A stretch of 64,000 nt of DNA from assembly GCA_025359785.1 (NCBI GenBank), contig JANYET010000066.1, forward strand, positions 62,001 through 126,000. The letters are read 5' to 3'. This stretch comes from Alphaproteobacteria bacterium. GTDB taxonomy: Bacteria; Pseudomonadota; Alphaproteobacteria; Caulobacterales; Caulobacteraceae. Position numbers and translations under genes: made by a program. How positions within the stretch are numbered: position 1 is the first letter of the stretch; every line of letters begins with the position of its first letter. The notes beneath the pieces are model-generated. The model made no database searches. It was not told the origin of the DNA and saw only the letters and a program-made list of their open reading frames with translations. Below, piece by piece: positions 43,759 to 51,319 of this stretch.

Positions 43759-45120
43759 TCAGTGCGCCGAGTAGGTCCGCAGCACGTCCTCGATGATCCG
43801 TTCCAACTGGCCCAGCGTGTTGCAGGGCTTGGCGACGTGGGTGAAGCGTTGGTAGCGGTGCATGACGCTGTCGCCCTGGGCCCAGTAGCTCTCGGGCTCG
43901 GGATTGAGCCAGATCACCGCGCGGGCGCGCTGCTGGATCAGCTGCATGATGTCCAGCCTCGGGTCGGCGAAGTTGGAGCGGCCGTCGCCCAGGATGATCA
44001 CCGTGGTGTGGCGGTCGACGCGGTCGAGGTGGTTCTCGGCGAAGTCTTCCAGCGCCTTGCCGTAGTCGGTCTGCTGGAAGCCGATGGTCTGCAGCACCTT
44101 CAGGATCGCGCCCTCGACGCCGTTGTCGTCGAGGATGGCGTTGACCGGGATCAGCCGGCCGGAGAAGGCGTAGGCGTCCAGGCGGTCGACCACCTCGTTC
44201 AGGGAATAGAGGAAGGTCAGCAGGAACTGGGCGGCGGCGGCGACGGACTTGGAGACGTCGCAGATGGCGACGATCGACGGCTTGTCGATCTTCTTGATCT
44301 TCCACTTGATCTCGAAGGGCACGCCGCCGTGCGCCATGGATTTGCGCAGGGTCTTGCGGACGTCGAGGTGGCCGCGGTTGGCGGTGTGGCGGCGGCGCGA
44401 GTAGCGGTCGGCCAGGCGCTTGGCCATGCGCTTGACCAGGGCCTGCATCATGATGAGGTCGACGGGATCGATGCCGCCGTCGGCGTTCAGCGCCTTCTTG
44501 GCCAGCATCTCCTCGCGTAGCGCCTTGCCGGAGCCGGCGGCATAGAGCGCGTGCTGGCGTTCGACATAGGTCTGGGCTTCGGCGACCAGGGCGCGGCGGG
44601 CGGCGTCGAGGCGGTCGGCGAGTCCATCGCCTCCGGGCATCCTGCGGGCATTGGCGATGATCTGCTCGATCTGCGCCAGGCCCATCTCGTCCAGCAGGCG
44701 CCGCGTCAGGCGGCTCTTCTGGGTGGAGAGCCGGATCTCGGCGACGCCGGCGCGGGCCGCGGCCTCCTCCATGGCCTGAGCGACGGCGGTGGCGTCGCCG
44801 GCCAGGAGGCTCTGGGCCAGCGGGGATTCTGCGACGCCGGGCGCGCTGTTGCCGCCGGATTGCGGCTCGCCGTCCGTCGGCTCGGGCGGCGGCGGCAAGG
44901 TGAAAGCGGCGCGAGTGAAAAAGGTCTCGAAGGTCTCGTCGAAGCGGGTGACCTCATCGCGCGACTTGGCGAGCGTGGCGCACAGCGCGTCCTTGAACAG
45001 CTCCCGGTCGGCATAGCCCACGGCCGAGACCGTGCGCGCCGCGTCGATCGCCTCGGCCGGCGAGACCTTCACATCGGCGGCGCGCAGGGCGCGGAGGAAC
45101 TCCTCGAGGGTGTGCTGCAT
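43759..45120 (-). CDS. VWA-domain protein (CoxE-like), partner of the MoxR ATPase
   Basis: A 453-residue protein with a C-terminal von Willebrand A domain, whose metal site includes ICDVSKSV (DxSxS), and a helical N-terminal region. MoxR-VWA pairs act as chaperones that mature or activate enzymes and respond to stress. The chosen ATG at 45120 follows the repeat block. The GGG/TDG-rich linker near residue 100 is low complexity. It lies downstream of the MoxR gene, separated by about 210 bp of repeats. Confidence 0.9.
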   Translation of the reverse strand: MQHTLEEFLRALRAADVKVSPAEAIDAARTVSAVGYADRELFKDALCATLAKSRDEVTRFDETFETFFTRAAFTLPPPPEPTDGEPQSGGNSAPGVAESPLAQSLLAGDATAVAQAMEEAAARAGVAEIRLSTQKSRLTRRLLDEMGLAQIEQIIANARRMPGGDGLADRLDAARRALVAEAQTYVERQHALYAAGSGKALREEMLAKKALNADGGIDPVDLIMMQALVKRMAKRLADRYSRRRHTANRGHLDVRKTLRKSMAHGGVPFEIKWKIKKIDKPSIVAICDVSKSVAAAAQFLLTFLYSLNEVVDRLDAYAFSGRLIPVNAILDDNGVEGAILKVLQTIGFQQTDYGKALEDFAENHLDRVDRHTTVIILGDGRSNFADPRLDIMQLIQQRARAVIWLNPEPESYWAQGDSVMHRYQRFTHVAKPCNTLGQLERIIEDVLRTYSAH

Positions 45121-45311
45121 CTTACCTCCCCCGTGAAACGGCGGGAGGGGGACCGTCGGCCGAGCGCAGCGAAGAGCCGATGGTGGAGGGGGCAAGCCCT
45201 ATCCGCTGAGTAAGCTGTACCTGTCGGTCGGCCGCGCTTGAGGCTCGCCCCCTCCACCACGCCCTCTGCGGGGCGCGGTCCCCCTCCCGCCGCTTTGCGG
45301 GGGAGGTAAGG
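45121..45311. repeat. GGGGGAGG-type repeat block between moxR and VWA genes
   Basis: A long imperfect inverted repeat. Its left end is TTACCTCCCCCGTGAAAC and its right end is TTTGCGGGGGAGGTAA, with inner parts GGTGGAGGGGGC facing GCCCCCTCCACC. A near-unique core of about 60 bp is in the middle. The right arm ends 22 bp before the moxR stop codon at 45334. It is the largest copy of the family in the window. Confidence 0.85.
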
Positions 45312-45333
45312 GATTGGGCGGGGCGCTTCCGCG

Positions 45334-46308
45334 TCATCGCCTGTGCAGCAGCTCGACGATCTGGGGTTCGACGGCGACGATGTCCTGCTCGAACTTCAGG
45401 ATGACGTTCAGCGTGTCGCGGACGATCGCGGAATCCAGGCTGTCGGCGTGCAGCAGTATCAGCGCGCGGGCCCAGTCCACCGTCTCGGAGATCGAGGGCG
45501 CCTTGCGCAGGTCCAGGGTGCGCAGCGACTGGACGAAGGCCACCAGCTGGGTGGTCAGCGTCGCCTCGATGCCCGGCACGCGGGTGGCGACGATACGCTC
45601 CTCCAGGGCGGCTTCCGGTAGCGGGATATGCAGGTGCAGGCAGCGGCGCTTCAAGGCGTCGCCCAGATCGCGGACGTTGTTGGAGGTCAGGAACACCAGG
45701 GGCGGCGTCTTGGCGACGATGACGCCCAGCTCCGGCACCGAGACCTGGTAGGCCGACAACACCTCCAGCAGGAAGGCCTCGAAAGCCTCGTCCGACTTGT
45801 CGATCTCGTCGATCAGCAGGACGCAGCCGTCGTCCTGGCGCAACGCCTGCATCAGCGGCCGGGGTTCCAGGAAGGGCTCGGAGAAGAACAGATCACCCAT
45901 GCCGTGCAACCGGTCCATGGCCGCGTCCATGTCGGGCGCGTCAGCCAGCGCGACGCCCATCCGGTCCTTCAGGATCTGGGTGTAGAGTAGCTGCTTGCCG
46001 TACTTCCACTCATAGAGCGCCTTGGACTCGTCCAGGCCCTCGTAGCACTGCATGCGGATCAGCGGCTTGGCCATCAGCCGGGCGGTGGACAGCGCCAGCT
46101 CGGTCTTGCCGACGCCGGCCGAGCCTTCCACCAGGATCGGCTTTTGCAGGTGCACGGCCATGTAGAGCGCCGTGGCGATCCGGCGCGAGGCGATATAGCC
46201 CACGCTGCCCAGGCCGGTGACCAGGGCGTCGACCGACGAAAAGGGCCCCTCTTGCAGGTTGGGGCCGCTGGACCCATTGGCCGCGGGCGCCGTGCTGGAA
46301 ATCGTCAA
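45334..46308 (-). CDS. MoxR-family AAA+ ATPase
   Basis: A 324-residue MoxR-type AAA+ ATPase. Walker A is in VEGSAGVGKTELA and Walker B in CVLLIDEIDKSD. The sensor region LVFLTSNNVRDLGDALKRRC is typical. MoxR proteins remodel or activate client proteins together with a VWA-domain partner, here the next gene on the same strand. The C-terminal helical lid is complete. Confidence 0.92.
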   Translation of the reverse strand: MTISSTAPAANGSSGPNLQEGPFSSVDALVTGLGSVGYIASRRIATALYMAVHLQKPILVEGSAGVGKTELALSTARLMAKPLIRMQCYEGLDESKALYEWKYGKQLLYTQILKDRMGVALADAPDMDAAMDRLHGMGDLFFSEPFLEPRPLMQALRQDDGCVLLIDEIDKSDEAFEAFLLEVLSAYQVSVPELGVIVAKTPPLVFLTSNNVRDLGDALKRRCLHLHIPLPEAALEERIVATRVPGIEATLTTQLVAFVQSLRTLDLRKAPSISETVDWARALILLHADSLDSAIVRDTLNVILKFEQDIVAVEPQIVELLHRR

Positions 46309-46439
46309 AGTCGCGAGCTTTCAAAATGGGTGCGCGGAAGCCCGCACGGTCGATCTTCAATCCGGCGATTGTGCCAAGCGGCGCCGGTGAGGGCAAACGG
46401 GAACCCGCATCGCCGCGGATTCGGTGAAGAAGCTGCACT

Positions 46440-46448
46440 TTATCCACA
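46440..46448 (+). promoter_or_regulatory. Solitary DnaA-box-like 9-mer
   Basis: TTATCCACA matches the high-affinity DnaA box. It lies 44 bp upstream of the phosphodiesterase start and 130 bp upstream of moxR on the other side. Chance occurrence cannot be excluded for one 9-mer in 64 kb, though it is improbable in GC-rich DNA. Confidence 0.3.
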
Positions 46449-46491
46449 GCTTAACGACGCCTTCATTTGGGCGAGCTAGAGCCTGGGCGAG

Positions 46492-48897
46492 ATGTCCGTG
46501 AGCTTACCCGACACCTTGGCGGCGAAGCCGGCCGCACAGGCCGCGGCCGCGGCGCGCCGATGGCTGGCCGCGTGGGGCGCCTTCACGCGCCTGCGGACCA
46601 AGCTGACGGTGCTCTACGTCGCCCTGTTCGGCGCCGTGCTGCTGGTCGTCGCGCTCTCGGTATTCGCGGCCATCAACCAGGCGGCGCAACGCCAGGTGCG
46701 GGCCGAATTGACGGCGACCGGCACGGTGTTCGACCGGGTCTGGTCCCTGCGGTCCGACCGCCTGCGCGAGGGCGCGAGCCTGTTGTCCAAGGACTTCGGC
46801 TTCCGCGAGGCGGTGGCCACCCACGACGGCGCGACCATCGTCTCGGAGGTGGAGAACCTGAAGCAGCGGTTCAACATCGACCGCGCCTTCATCGTCACCA
46901 GCGACGGCCACATGATCGGCGACGACACCGCGCGCCTGGCTGGCGACGGGGCGCGGCTGACCAAGGCCTTCGACAACGCCCAAGATCCGTCCGGCGTCGT
47001 GATGCTGGGCGGTGAGCCCTATCAGGTGGTGGGCGCGCCGGTGATGTCGCCCGACCACATCGGCTGGCTGGTGTTCGCTGTGAAGCTCGACGGCGCGGAA
47101 ATGGCGGCGCTGGAAAAACTGTCGGCCATTCCGCTGCGGGCCAGCGTCATGCACCGCGATGACAAGGCCTGGCGGCTGGCGGGCGCGGCGGGGCCGGACG
47201 GCGCGAAGCTCAGCGCCTTTGTCGATCGCGAGCTCGCCAAGCACATCAACACCGCCGAGCCGCTCAGCGAGCGTGGCGGCAAGTCGCTGGCCCTGGTCAA
47301 GCCGCTGCCGAGCCTGACCAAGGCCGCGCCGGCGGTCCTGGTGCTGCGCTATCCCCTGGCGCAGGCGCTCGCGCCCTATCGGCCGATGCTGGCGATCGTC
47401 GCCCTGGCCGCCCTGGCGGGTCTGGCGGTGGTCGGCTGGGGCTCGTTCGCCCTGGCCCGCGGCATCACCCGGCCGATCACCGCGCTGGACGAGGCGGCCC
47501 GCCGCCTGCAGCGGGGGGAAGAGGCTCAGGTCGAGATCGAGACCGAGGACGAGATCGGCCGCCTGGCCGGCAGCTTCAACACCATGGCCACCGAAATCCG
47601 CGACCGTGAGCGCCGGATCACCCACCTGGCCATGCACGACGGCGAGACGGGTCTGCCCAACCGGCTGGCGCTCGAGCGCGTCGTGGAGGCCCTCTCCGAC
47701 CGGCCGGAAGGCCAGGTCTATGTCGCCGCCCTCGGCGTCCACCGCTACGACCACCTGCGCGGCGCCATCGGCTACACCCTGGCCGCCCAGGCGCTGCGCA
47801 TGGTCGGCAACCGGCTGGCGGGCCTCGCCCCCGCGTCCGGCGTGGCCCGCGTGGCCAGCGACGTGCTGGGGTTCGCCCTGGTCGCGGCGAACCGCGCCGC
47901 CGCCGAGGACGACGCCCAGCGGCTGATGCGCGAGCTGGAAGCGCCGCTGCAGGTCGGCGGCGACGTGATCGACGTGACGCTGCACCTGGGGCTCGCGCCC
48001 CTGGAGCGCGGCCCGGGGCCCGGCGCGGCGCTCGAGCGGGCCAATATCGCCCTGGACCAGGCCCGCGGCGGCAAGCGCAAGGTCGCCTTTTTCGACGCCG
48101 AAGCCTATGGCGACCCGGCCACCAACCTGGCCCTGATGAGCGGCATGTTGCGCGCGCTGGACGACGGGGCCATCGACCTGTTCTACCAGCCCAAGTTCGA
48201 CATGCGCAGCCGCACGGTGACCGGGGTGGAGGCGCTCTCCCGCTGGCGCCACCCGGACCGCGGCATGCTGTCGCCGGACCTGTTCATCCCGATGGCTGAG
48301 GAGACCGGTCATATCCGTACACTGACGGAATGGGTGTTCAAGCGCGCCATCGACGCCCAGGCGCAGCTGGCCGCCGCGGGAAACGTGGTCAACATGTCGG
48401 TGAACGTCTCCGGCCGGACCCTGGGCGAGCCCGACTTCGCGGATTTCGCGATGGATCAGGCGAAACGCGCCAAGGGCGGCCTGACCATCGAAATCACCGA
48501 GACAGCGGTCATCGAGAACCCGGAGGTGGCGCTGGCCATGCTGGACCGGTTCGCCGAGGCCGGCATCTCGATCTCCATCGACGATTTCGGCACCGGCCTG
48601 TCGTCGCTGGCCTACCTGAAACGGATCCGCGGCCAGGAGCTGAAGATCGACAAGTCGCTGGTGGCGGGGGTGACGGAAAGCCAGCGCGACGCGCTGATCG
48701 TGCGCTCGACCATCGATCTCGCCCACAGCCTGGGCCTGAAGGTCACCGCCGAGGGTATTGAGACCAACGACTGCTATTCGCTGTTGTCAGCCATGGGCTG
48801 CGACCTGGCCCAGGGCTACCTCATCGCCAAGCCCATGCCGCTGAAGGACCTGATCGTCTTCCTGGCCGACGAAGAGCGCAACGCGCGCTACGGCTAG
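46492..48897 (+). CDS. Membrane c-di-GMP phosphodiesterase with degenerate GGDEF domain
   Basis: An 801-residue membrane receptor: two membrane segments (about residues 38-62 and 300-325) flank a periplasmic sensor, followed by a HAMP domain, then GGDEF and EAL domains. The GGDEF active site is replaced by ASDVL (residues 455-459), so cyclase activity should be lost. The EAL motif (EALSRWRHP, Glu580), NVSGRT, EITE, DDFGTGLSSL, LKIDKSL and TAEGIET are intact, so phosphodiesterase activity is likely. It precedes the cupredoxin, DUF3034 and haemoglobin genes. Confidence 0.9.
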   Translation: MSVSLPDTLAAKPAAQAAAAARRWLAAWGAFTRLRTKLTVLYVALFGAVLLVVALSVFAAINQAAQRQVRAELTATGTVFDRVWSLRSDRLREGASLLSKDFGFREAVATHDGATIVSEVENLKQRFNIDRAFIVTSDGHMIGDDTARLAGDGARLTKAFDNAQDPSGVVMLGGEPYQVVGAPVMSPDHIGWLVFAVKLDGAEMAALEKLSAIPLRASVMHRDDKAWRLAGAAGPDGAKLSAFVDRELAKHINTAEPLSERGGKSLALVKPLPSLTKAAPAVLVLRYPLAQALAPYRPMLAIVALAALAGLAVVGWGSFALARGITRPITALDEAARRLQRGEEAQVEIETEDEIGRLAGSFNTMATEIRDRERRITHLAMHDGETGLPNRLALERVVEALSDRPEGQVYVAALGVHRYDHLRGAIGYTLAAQALRMVGNRLAGLAPASGVARVASDVLGFALVAANRAAAEDDAQRLMRELEAPLQVGGDVIDVTLHLGLAPLERGPGPGAALERANIALDQARGGKRKVAFFDAEAYGDPATNLALMSGMLRALDDGAIDLFYQPKFDMRSRTVTGVEALSRWRHPDRGMLSPDLFIPMAEETGHIRTLTEWVFKRAIDAQAQLAAAGNVVNMSVNVSGRTLGEPDFADFAMDQAKRAKGGLTIEITETAVIENPEVALAMLDRFAEAGISISIDDFGTGLSSLAYLKRIRGQELKIDKSLVAGVTESQRDALIVRSTIDLAHSLGLKVTAEGIETNDCYSLLSAMGCDLAQGYLIAKPMPLKDLIVFLADEERNARYG

Positions 48898-48942
48898 AGC
48901 CCGCTCCGTTTCGATTGAATGGAAACAGGGCTCTAGATTTTT
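48894..48942 (+). terminator. CTAG-bounded hairpin with T tract after the phosphodiesterase gene
   Basis: A 43-bp inverted repeat begins and ends in CTAG (CTAGAGCCC at one end, GGGCTCTAG at the other), with inner TTTC/GAAA pairing. It is followed by ATTTTT, so it can serve as an intrinsic terminator. The first CTAG contains the gene's TAG stop. Another CTAG at 48996-48999 ends the following 60-bp spacer. Confidence 0.7.
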
Positions 48943-48999
48943 GCTGGTCGCTCTTGCCGATCGCCGGACGTGATCCAGGTCAGGCGGCAAACGCTCTAG

Positions 49000-49659
49000 C
49001 TACATCGTCATGGTCTTCTTGCGGCGCAGGCCGACCGGCTTGAGATCCAGGGTCACCGGCACGGCGCCCGCCGCCAGGTTCAGGGATTTATCGACCGCGG
49101 CCTTGGCCCGCATGTCCGGGTGCCAGACGCTGAGCGTGCCCGCGCCGCCTGGAAGCCCGCGGATCACCGCTTGGCCGGCGTCGTTGGTCTTGCCCGCGTA
49201 GGGCGTGTCGGCCACGTAGATATAGCCGATCATCGAGTCGTGGATGTTGCAGCCCAGCGCGACAACGCCCGCCTTGTCGAAGGTGATCGTGCGCTCTTCC
49301 TGCTGGCCGTAGAGCTTCAGCTCGAACTTCTTGGCCGCGGAGAACGAATAGACGTGGTGGCGCACCTTGTCCTTGTTGGGGAACCCCACCGTCGAGCCCA
49401 CCGGCACGATCAGGACATAGGGGTTAAAGGCGATGTTCTGCTGGGTCATGGTCATCGGCCAGCTGTAGCGGATGGCGCTGACCGGGCCTGCGCCGCCGGC
49501 CGGGTGGACCATCACCACGGCGTCGGCCAGCGGCGCGCCGTCGTCGCCCCTGACGGTGACGGTGAGGTCGGCCGCCGCGGCGTCGCCGGCGAAACAGAGC
49601 GCGCCGGCGAGGGTCAGGGTGGCGACGATGGCGGCGGGGATCGGCAGGACATTACGCAT
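49000..49659 (-). CDS. Periplasmic cupredoxin-like protein (methylamine-utilisation type)
   Basis: A 219-residue exported protein with a signal peptide ending AAAA. A carboxypeptidase-regulatory-like stretch comes first, then a cupredoxin domain with a type-1 copper site: histidines at 101-102 (HHVYSF) and CNIHDSM at 137-143 (Cys137, His140, Met143). Such proteins are often labelled methylamine utilisation protein, but no methylamine dehydrogenase lies here. It most likely carries electrons or copper in the periplasm. It is divergent from the DUF3034 gene, with 100 bp between starts. Confidence 0.85.
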   Translation of the reverse strand: MRNVLPIPAAIVATLTLAGALCFAGDAAAADLTVTVRGDDGAPLADAVVMVHPAGGAGPVSAIRYSWPMTMTQQNIAFNPYVLIVPVGSTVGFPNKDKVRHHVYSFSAAKKFELKLYGQQEERTITFDKAGVVALGCNIHDSMIGYIYVADTPYAGKTNDAGQAVIRGLPGGAGTLSVWHPDMRAKAAVDKSLNLAAGAVPVTLDLKPVGLRRKKTMTM

Positions 49660-49762
49660 GGTCACAGCCCTAAGCCTGAGCCGCTGAACGCCCTGTAAAC
49701 GACTCTCGGTTAGCCCTATCGCGGGCCGCCGTGGACCGGCTGGCGTCTGAGGATCGATTTCG

Positions 49763-50638
49763 ATGCGAGCACTTTCCGCGGCGCTGCTCGGCGCCAGTCT
49801 GGTGGTCGGCGCGCACGCGGCCCAGGCCGACGAACTGCGGCCGGGCGGCAAGCTGCTGCTGACCCAGGGGGTGAGCAATGTGGAGGGCGCCGCCGGCGGC
49901 GGGATCGCCTCCTGGGCGCTGATCTCGGGCTACGAAACCCGCGACGGGATCGGCGGCAATCTGCACGCCACCTACGTCAACCTGCCGGACTACGAATTCC
50001 GCGCCGTGGGCGGCGCGGTCGGGTTCCGCGACCGGGTCGAGCTCAGCTACACGCGGCAGGATTTCGACACCGGCGCGACCGGCGCCAAGCTCGGACTTGG
50101 GTCCGGCTTCACCTTCCACCAGGATGTGGTCGGCGCGAAGCTCCGGGTGCTCGGCGACGCCGTCTACAACCAGGACAGCTGGGTCCCGCAGGTGGCGGTC
50201 GGCGCGCAGTACAAGAAGGCCGACCGCGGCGCGGTGATCGGTCTGCTGGGCGGCAAGCACGACTCGGGCGTCGACTGGTACGTGGCCGCCACCAAGGTGC
50301 TGCTGGACCAAAGCCTGGTGCTGAGCGGCGCGGTCCGGGCCACCAAGGCCAACCAGACGGGCTTGCTGGGCTTCGGCGGCAACAAGCACGATGGCTATCA
50401 GGCGGAGTTCGAAGGCTCGGCGGCGCTGCTGCTCACCCGCAAGATCGCGGTGGGCGTCGAGTACCGCACGAAGCCGGACAACCTGGCTGGCCTGAAGGAA
50501 AATAACTGGGCCGACGCCTTCGTGGCCTACGCCATCAACAAGACCGTCTCCGTCACCGCGGCCTATGTGGACCTGGGCGAGATCGCCACGTTCAAGGGCC
50601 AGCGCGGCGTCTATCTCTCCCTGCAAGCGGGTTTCTAG
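49763..50638 (+). CDS. DUF3034-family secreted beta-rich protein
   Basis: A 291-residue exported protein with a signal peptide (LLGASLVVGAHAAQA) and a mature part of alternating strands: GGKLLLTQGVSNVEGAAGGG, then RDRVELSYTRQDFDTG and a final YLSLQAGF. The C-terminal aromatic residue and strand pattern suggest an outer-membrane barrel, though function is unknown. It is 2 bp from the truncated haemoglobin gene and is probably co-transcribed with it. Confidence 0.85.
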   Translation: MRALSAALLGASLVVGAHAAQADELRPGGKLLLTQGVSNVEGAAGGGIASWALISGYETRDGIGGNLHATYVNLPDYEFRAVGGAVGFRDRVELSYTRQDFDTGATGAKLGLGSGFTFHQDVVGAKLRVLGDAVYNQDSWVPQVAVGAQYKKADRGAVIGLLGGKHDSGVDWYVAATKVLLDQSLVLSGAVRATKANQTGLLGFGGNKHDGYQAEFEGSAALLLTRKIAVGVEYRTKPDNLAGLKENNWADAFVAYAINKTVSVTAAYVDLGEIATFKGQRGVYLSLQAGF

Positions 50639-50640
50639 CG

Positions 50641-51159
50641 ATGATCCAGGCTCTTATTCTGGCCGCCGCGATGGCGACCGCCGCTCCGACGCCGAGCGGC
50701 CCGACGTTCAAGATCGAACATCCCTCGGCGACCCATCCAGGCGAGGAGGAGGTGGCGCCCTACGCCGCATCGCCCGCCAACGCCGGCGCGGTAGAGTTCG
50801 AAGGCGACGCCCTGTGGAAGGCCTTCCACGAAAAGGCCGGCGTCGATCGCGTCGTGGATGACCTGGTCGACCGCAGCCTCGCCAACCCGGCGATATCCGA
50901 CATCTTCAAGAGCCACGACATGGTGCGCCTGCGCCGGACCCTGAAGGAGCAGTTCTGCTACCTGCTGAACGGGCCCTGCGACTATTCCGGCCGCGACATG
51001 AAGGCCGCGCACAAGGACATGGGCCTGCAGAATACCGACTTCAACATCCTGGTCGAGGAGCTGCAGGCGGCCATGGATCACGAGAAGATCGGCTTCCGCG
51101 ATCAGAACCGGTTCCTGGCCAAGCTCGCCCCGATGCAGCGCCAGGCGGTCGAACGCTAG
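50641..51159 (+). CDS. Exported group I truncated haemoglobin
   Basis: A 172-residue protein: an N-terminal hydrophobic signal (about residues 1-17), a linker, then a group I truncated haemoglobin domain with VDDLVDRSLANPAI, LKEQFCYLLNGPCDYSGRDM and KAAHKDMGL. His124 in the last is the expected proximal haem ligand. Export is unusual, since most truncated haemoglobins are cytoplasmic; a periplasmic role with NO or oxygen would fit the cupredoxin neighbour. Its TAG stop lies inside a CTAG-bounded hairpin. Confidence 0.85.
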   Translation: MIQALILAAAMATAAPTPSGPTFKIEHPSATHPGEEEVAPYAASPANAGAVEFEGDALWKAFHEKAGVDRVVDDLVDRSLANPAISDIFKSHDMVRLRRTLKEQFCYLLNGPCDYSGRDMKAAHKDMGLQNTDFNILVEELQAAMDHEKIGFRDQNRFLAKLAPMQRQAVER

Positions 51160-51230
51160 TGTCCCGATTCTGAAGTTCGCAAGCGCTTGTGGCAGTCTCT
51201 GGCGAACTTCGGAATCAATGAGGACACTAG
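51156..51230. repeat. CTAG-bounded hairpin element, copy 1
   Basis: Starts CTAGTGTCC and ends GGACACTAG; inner arms are GATTCTGAAGTTCGC and GCGAACTTCGGAATC. At 75 bp it matches copy 2 in length, end sequence and the GAAGTTCGC core. Its first CTAG includes the haemoglobin TAG stop. Confidence 0.85.
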
Positions 51231-51243
51231 CAAGTGTATGTTT

Positions 51244-51319
51244 CTAGTGTGCTTCTTGGATCTGAAGTTCGCTCTGAGTCCAATCCATAAGCAGGCGAAC
51301 TTCAGATCCAGCACACTAG
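51244..51319. repeat. CTAG-bounded hairpin element, copy 2
   Basis: Starts CTAGTGTGC and ends GCACACTAG; inner arms are GGATCTGAAGTTCGC and GCGAACTTCAGATCC. It lies 13 bp after copy 1 in the same orientation. Its last CTAG contains the stop codon of the aldehyde dehydrogenase gene on the other strand. Confidence 0.85.

Noticed and set aside
46504..48726. 740-residue open frame opposite the phosphodiesterase gene
   Set aside because: Shadow of a gene with clear HAMP, GGDEF and EAL domains; no start context or motif.
49000..49659. Methylamine dehydrogenase-associated amicyanin
   Set aside because: The copper site is clear, but no methylamine dehydrogenase or maturation genes are present, so the pathway label was not used.
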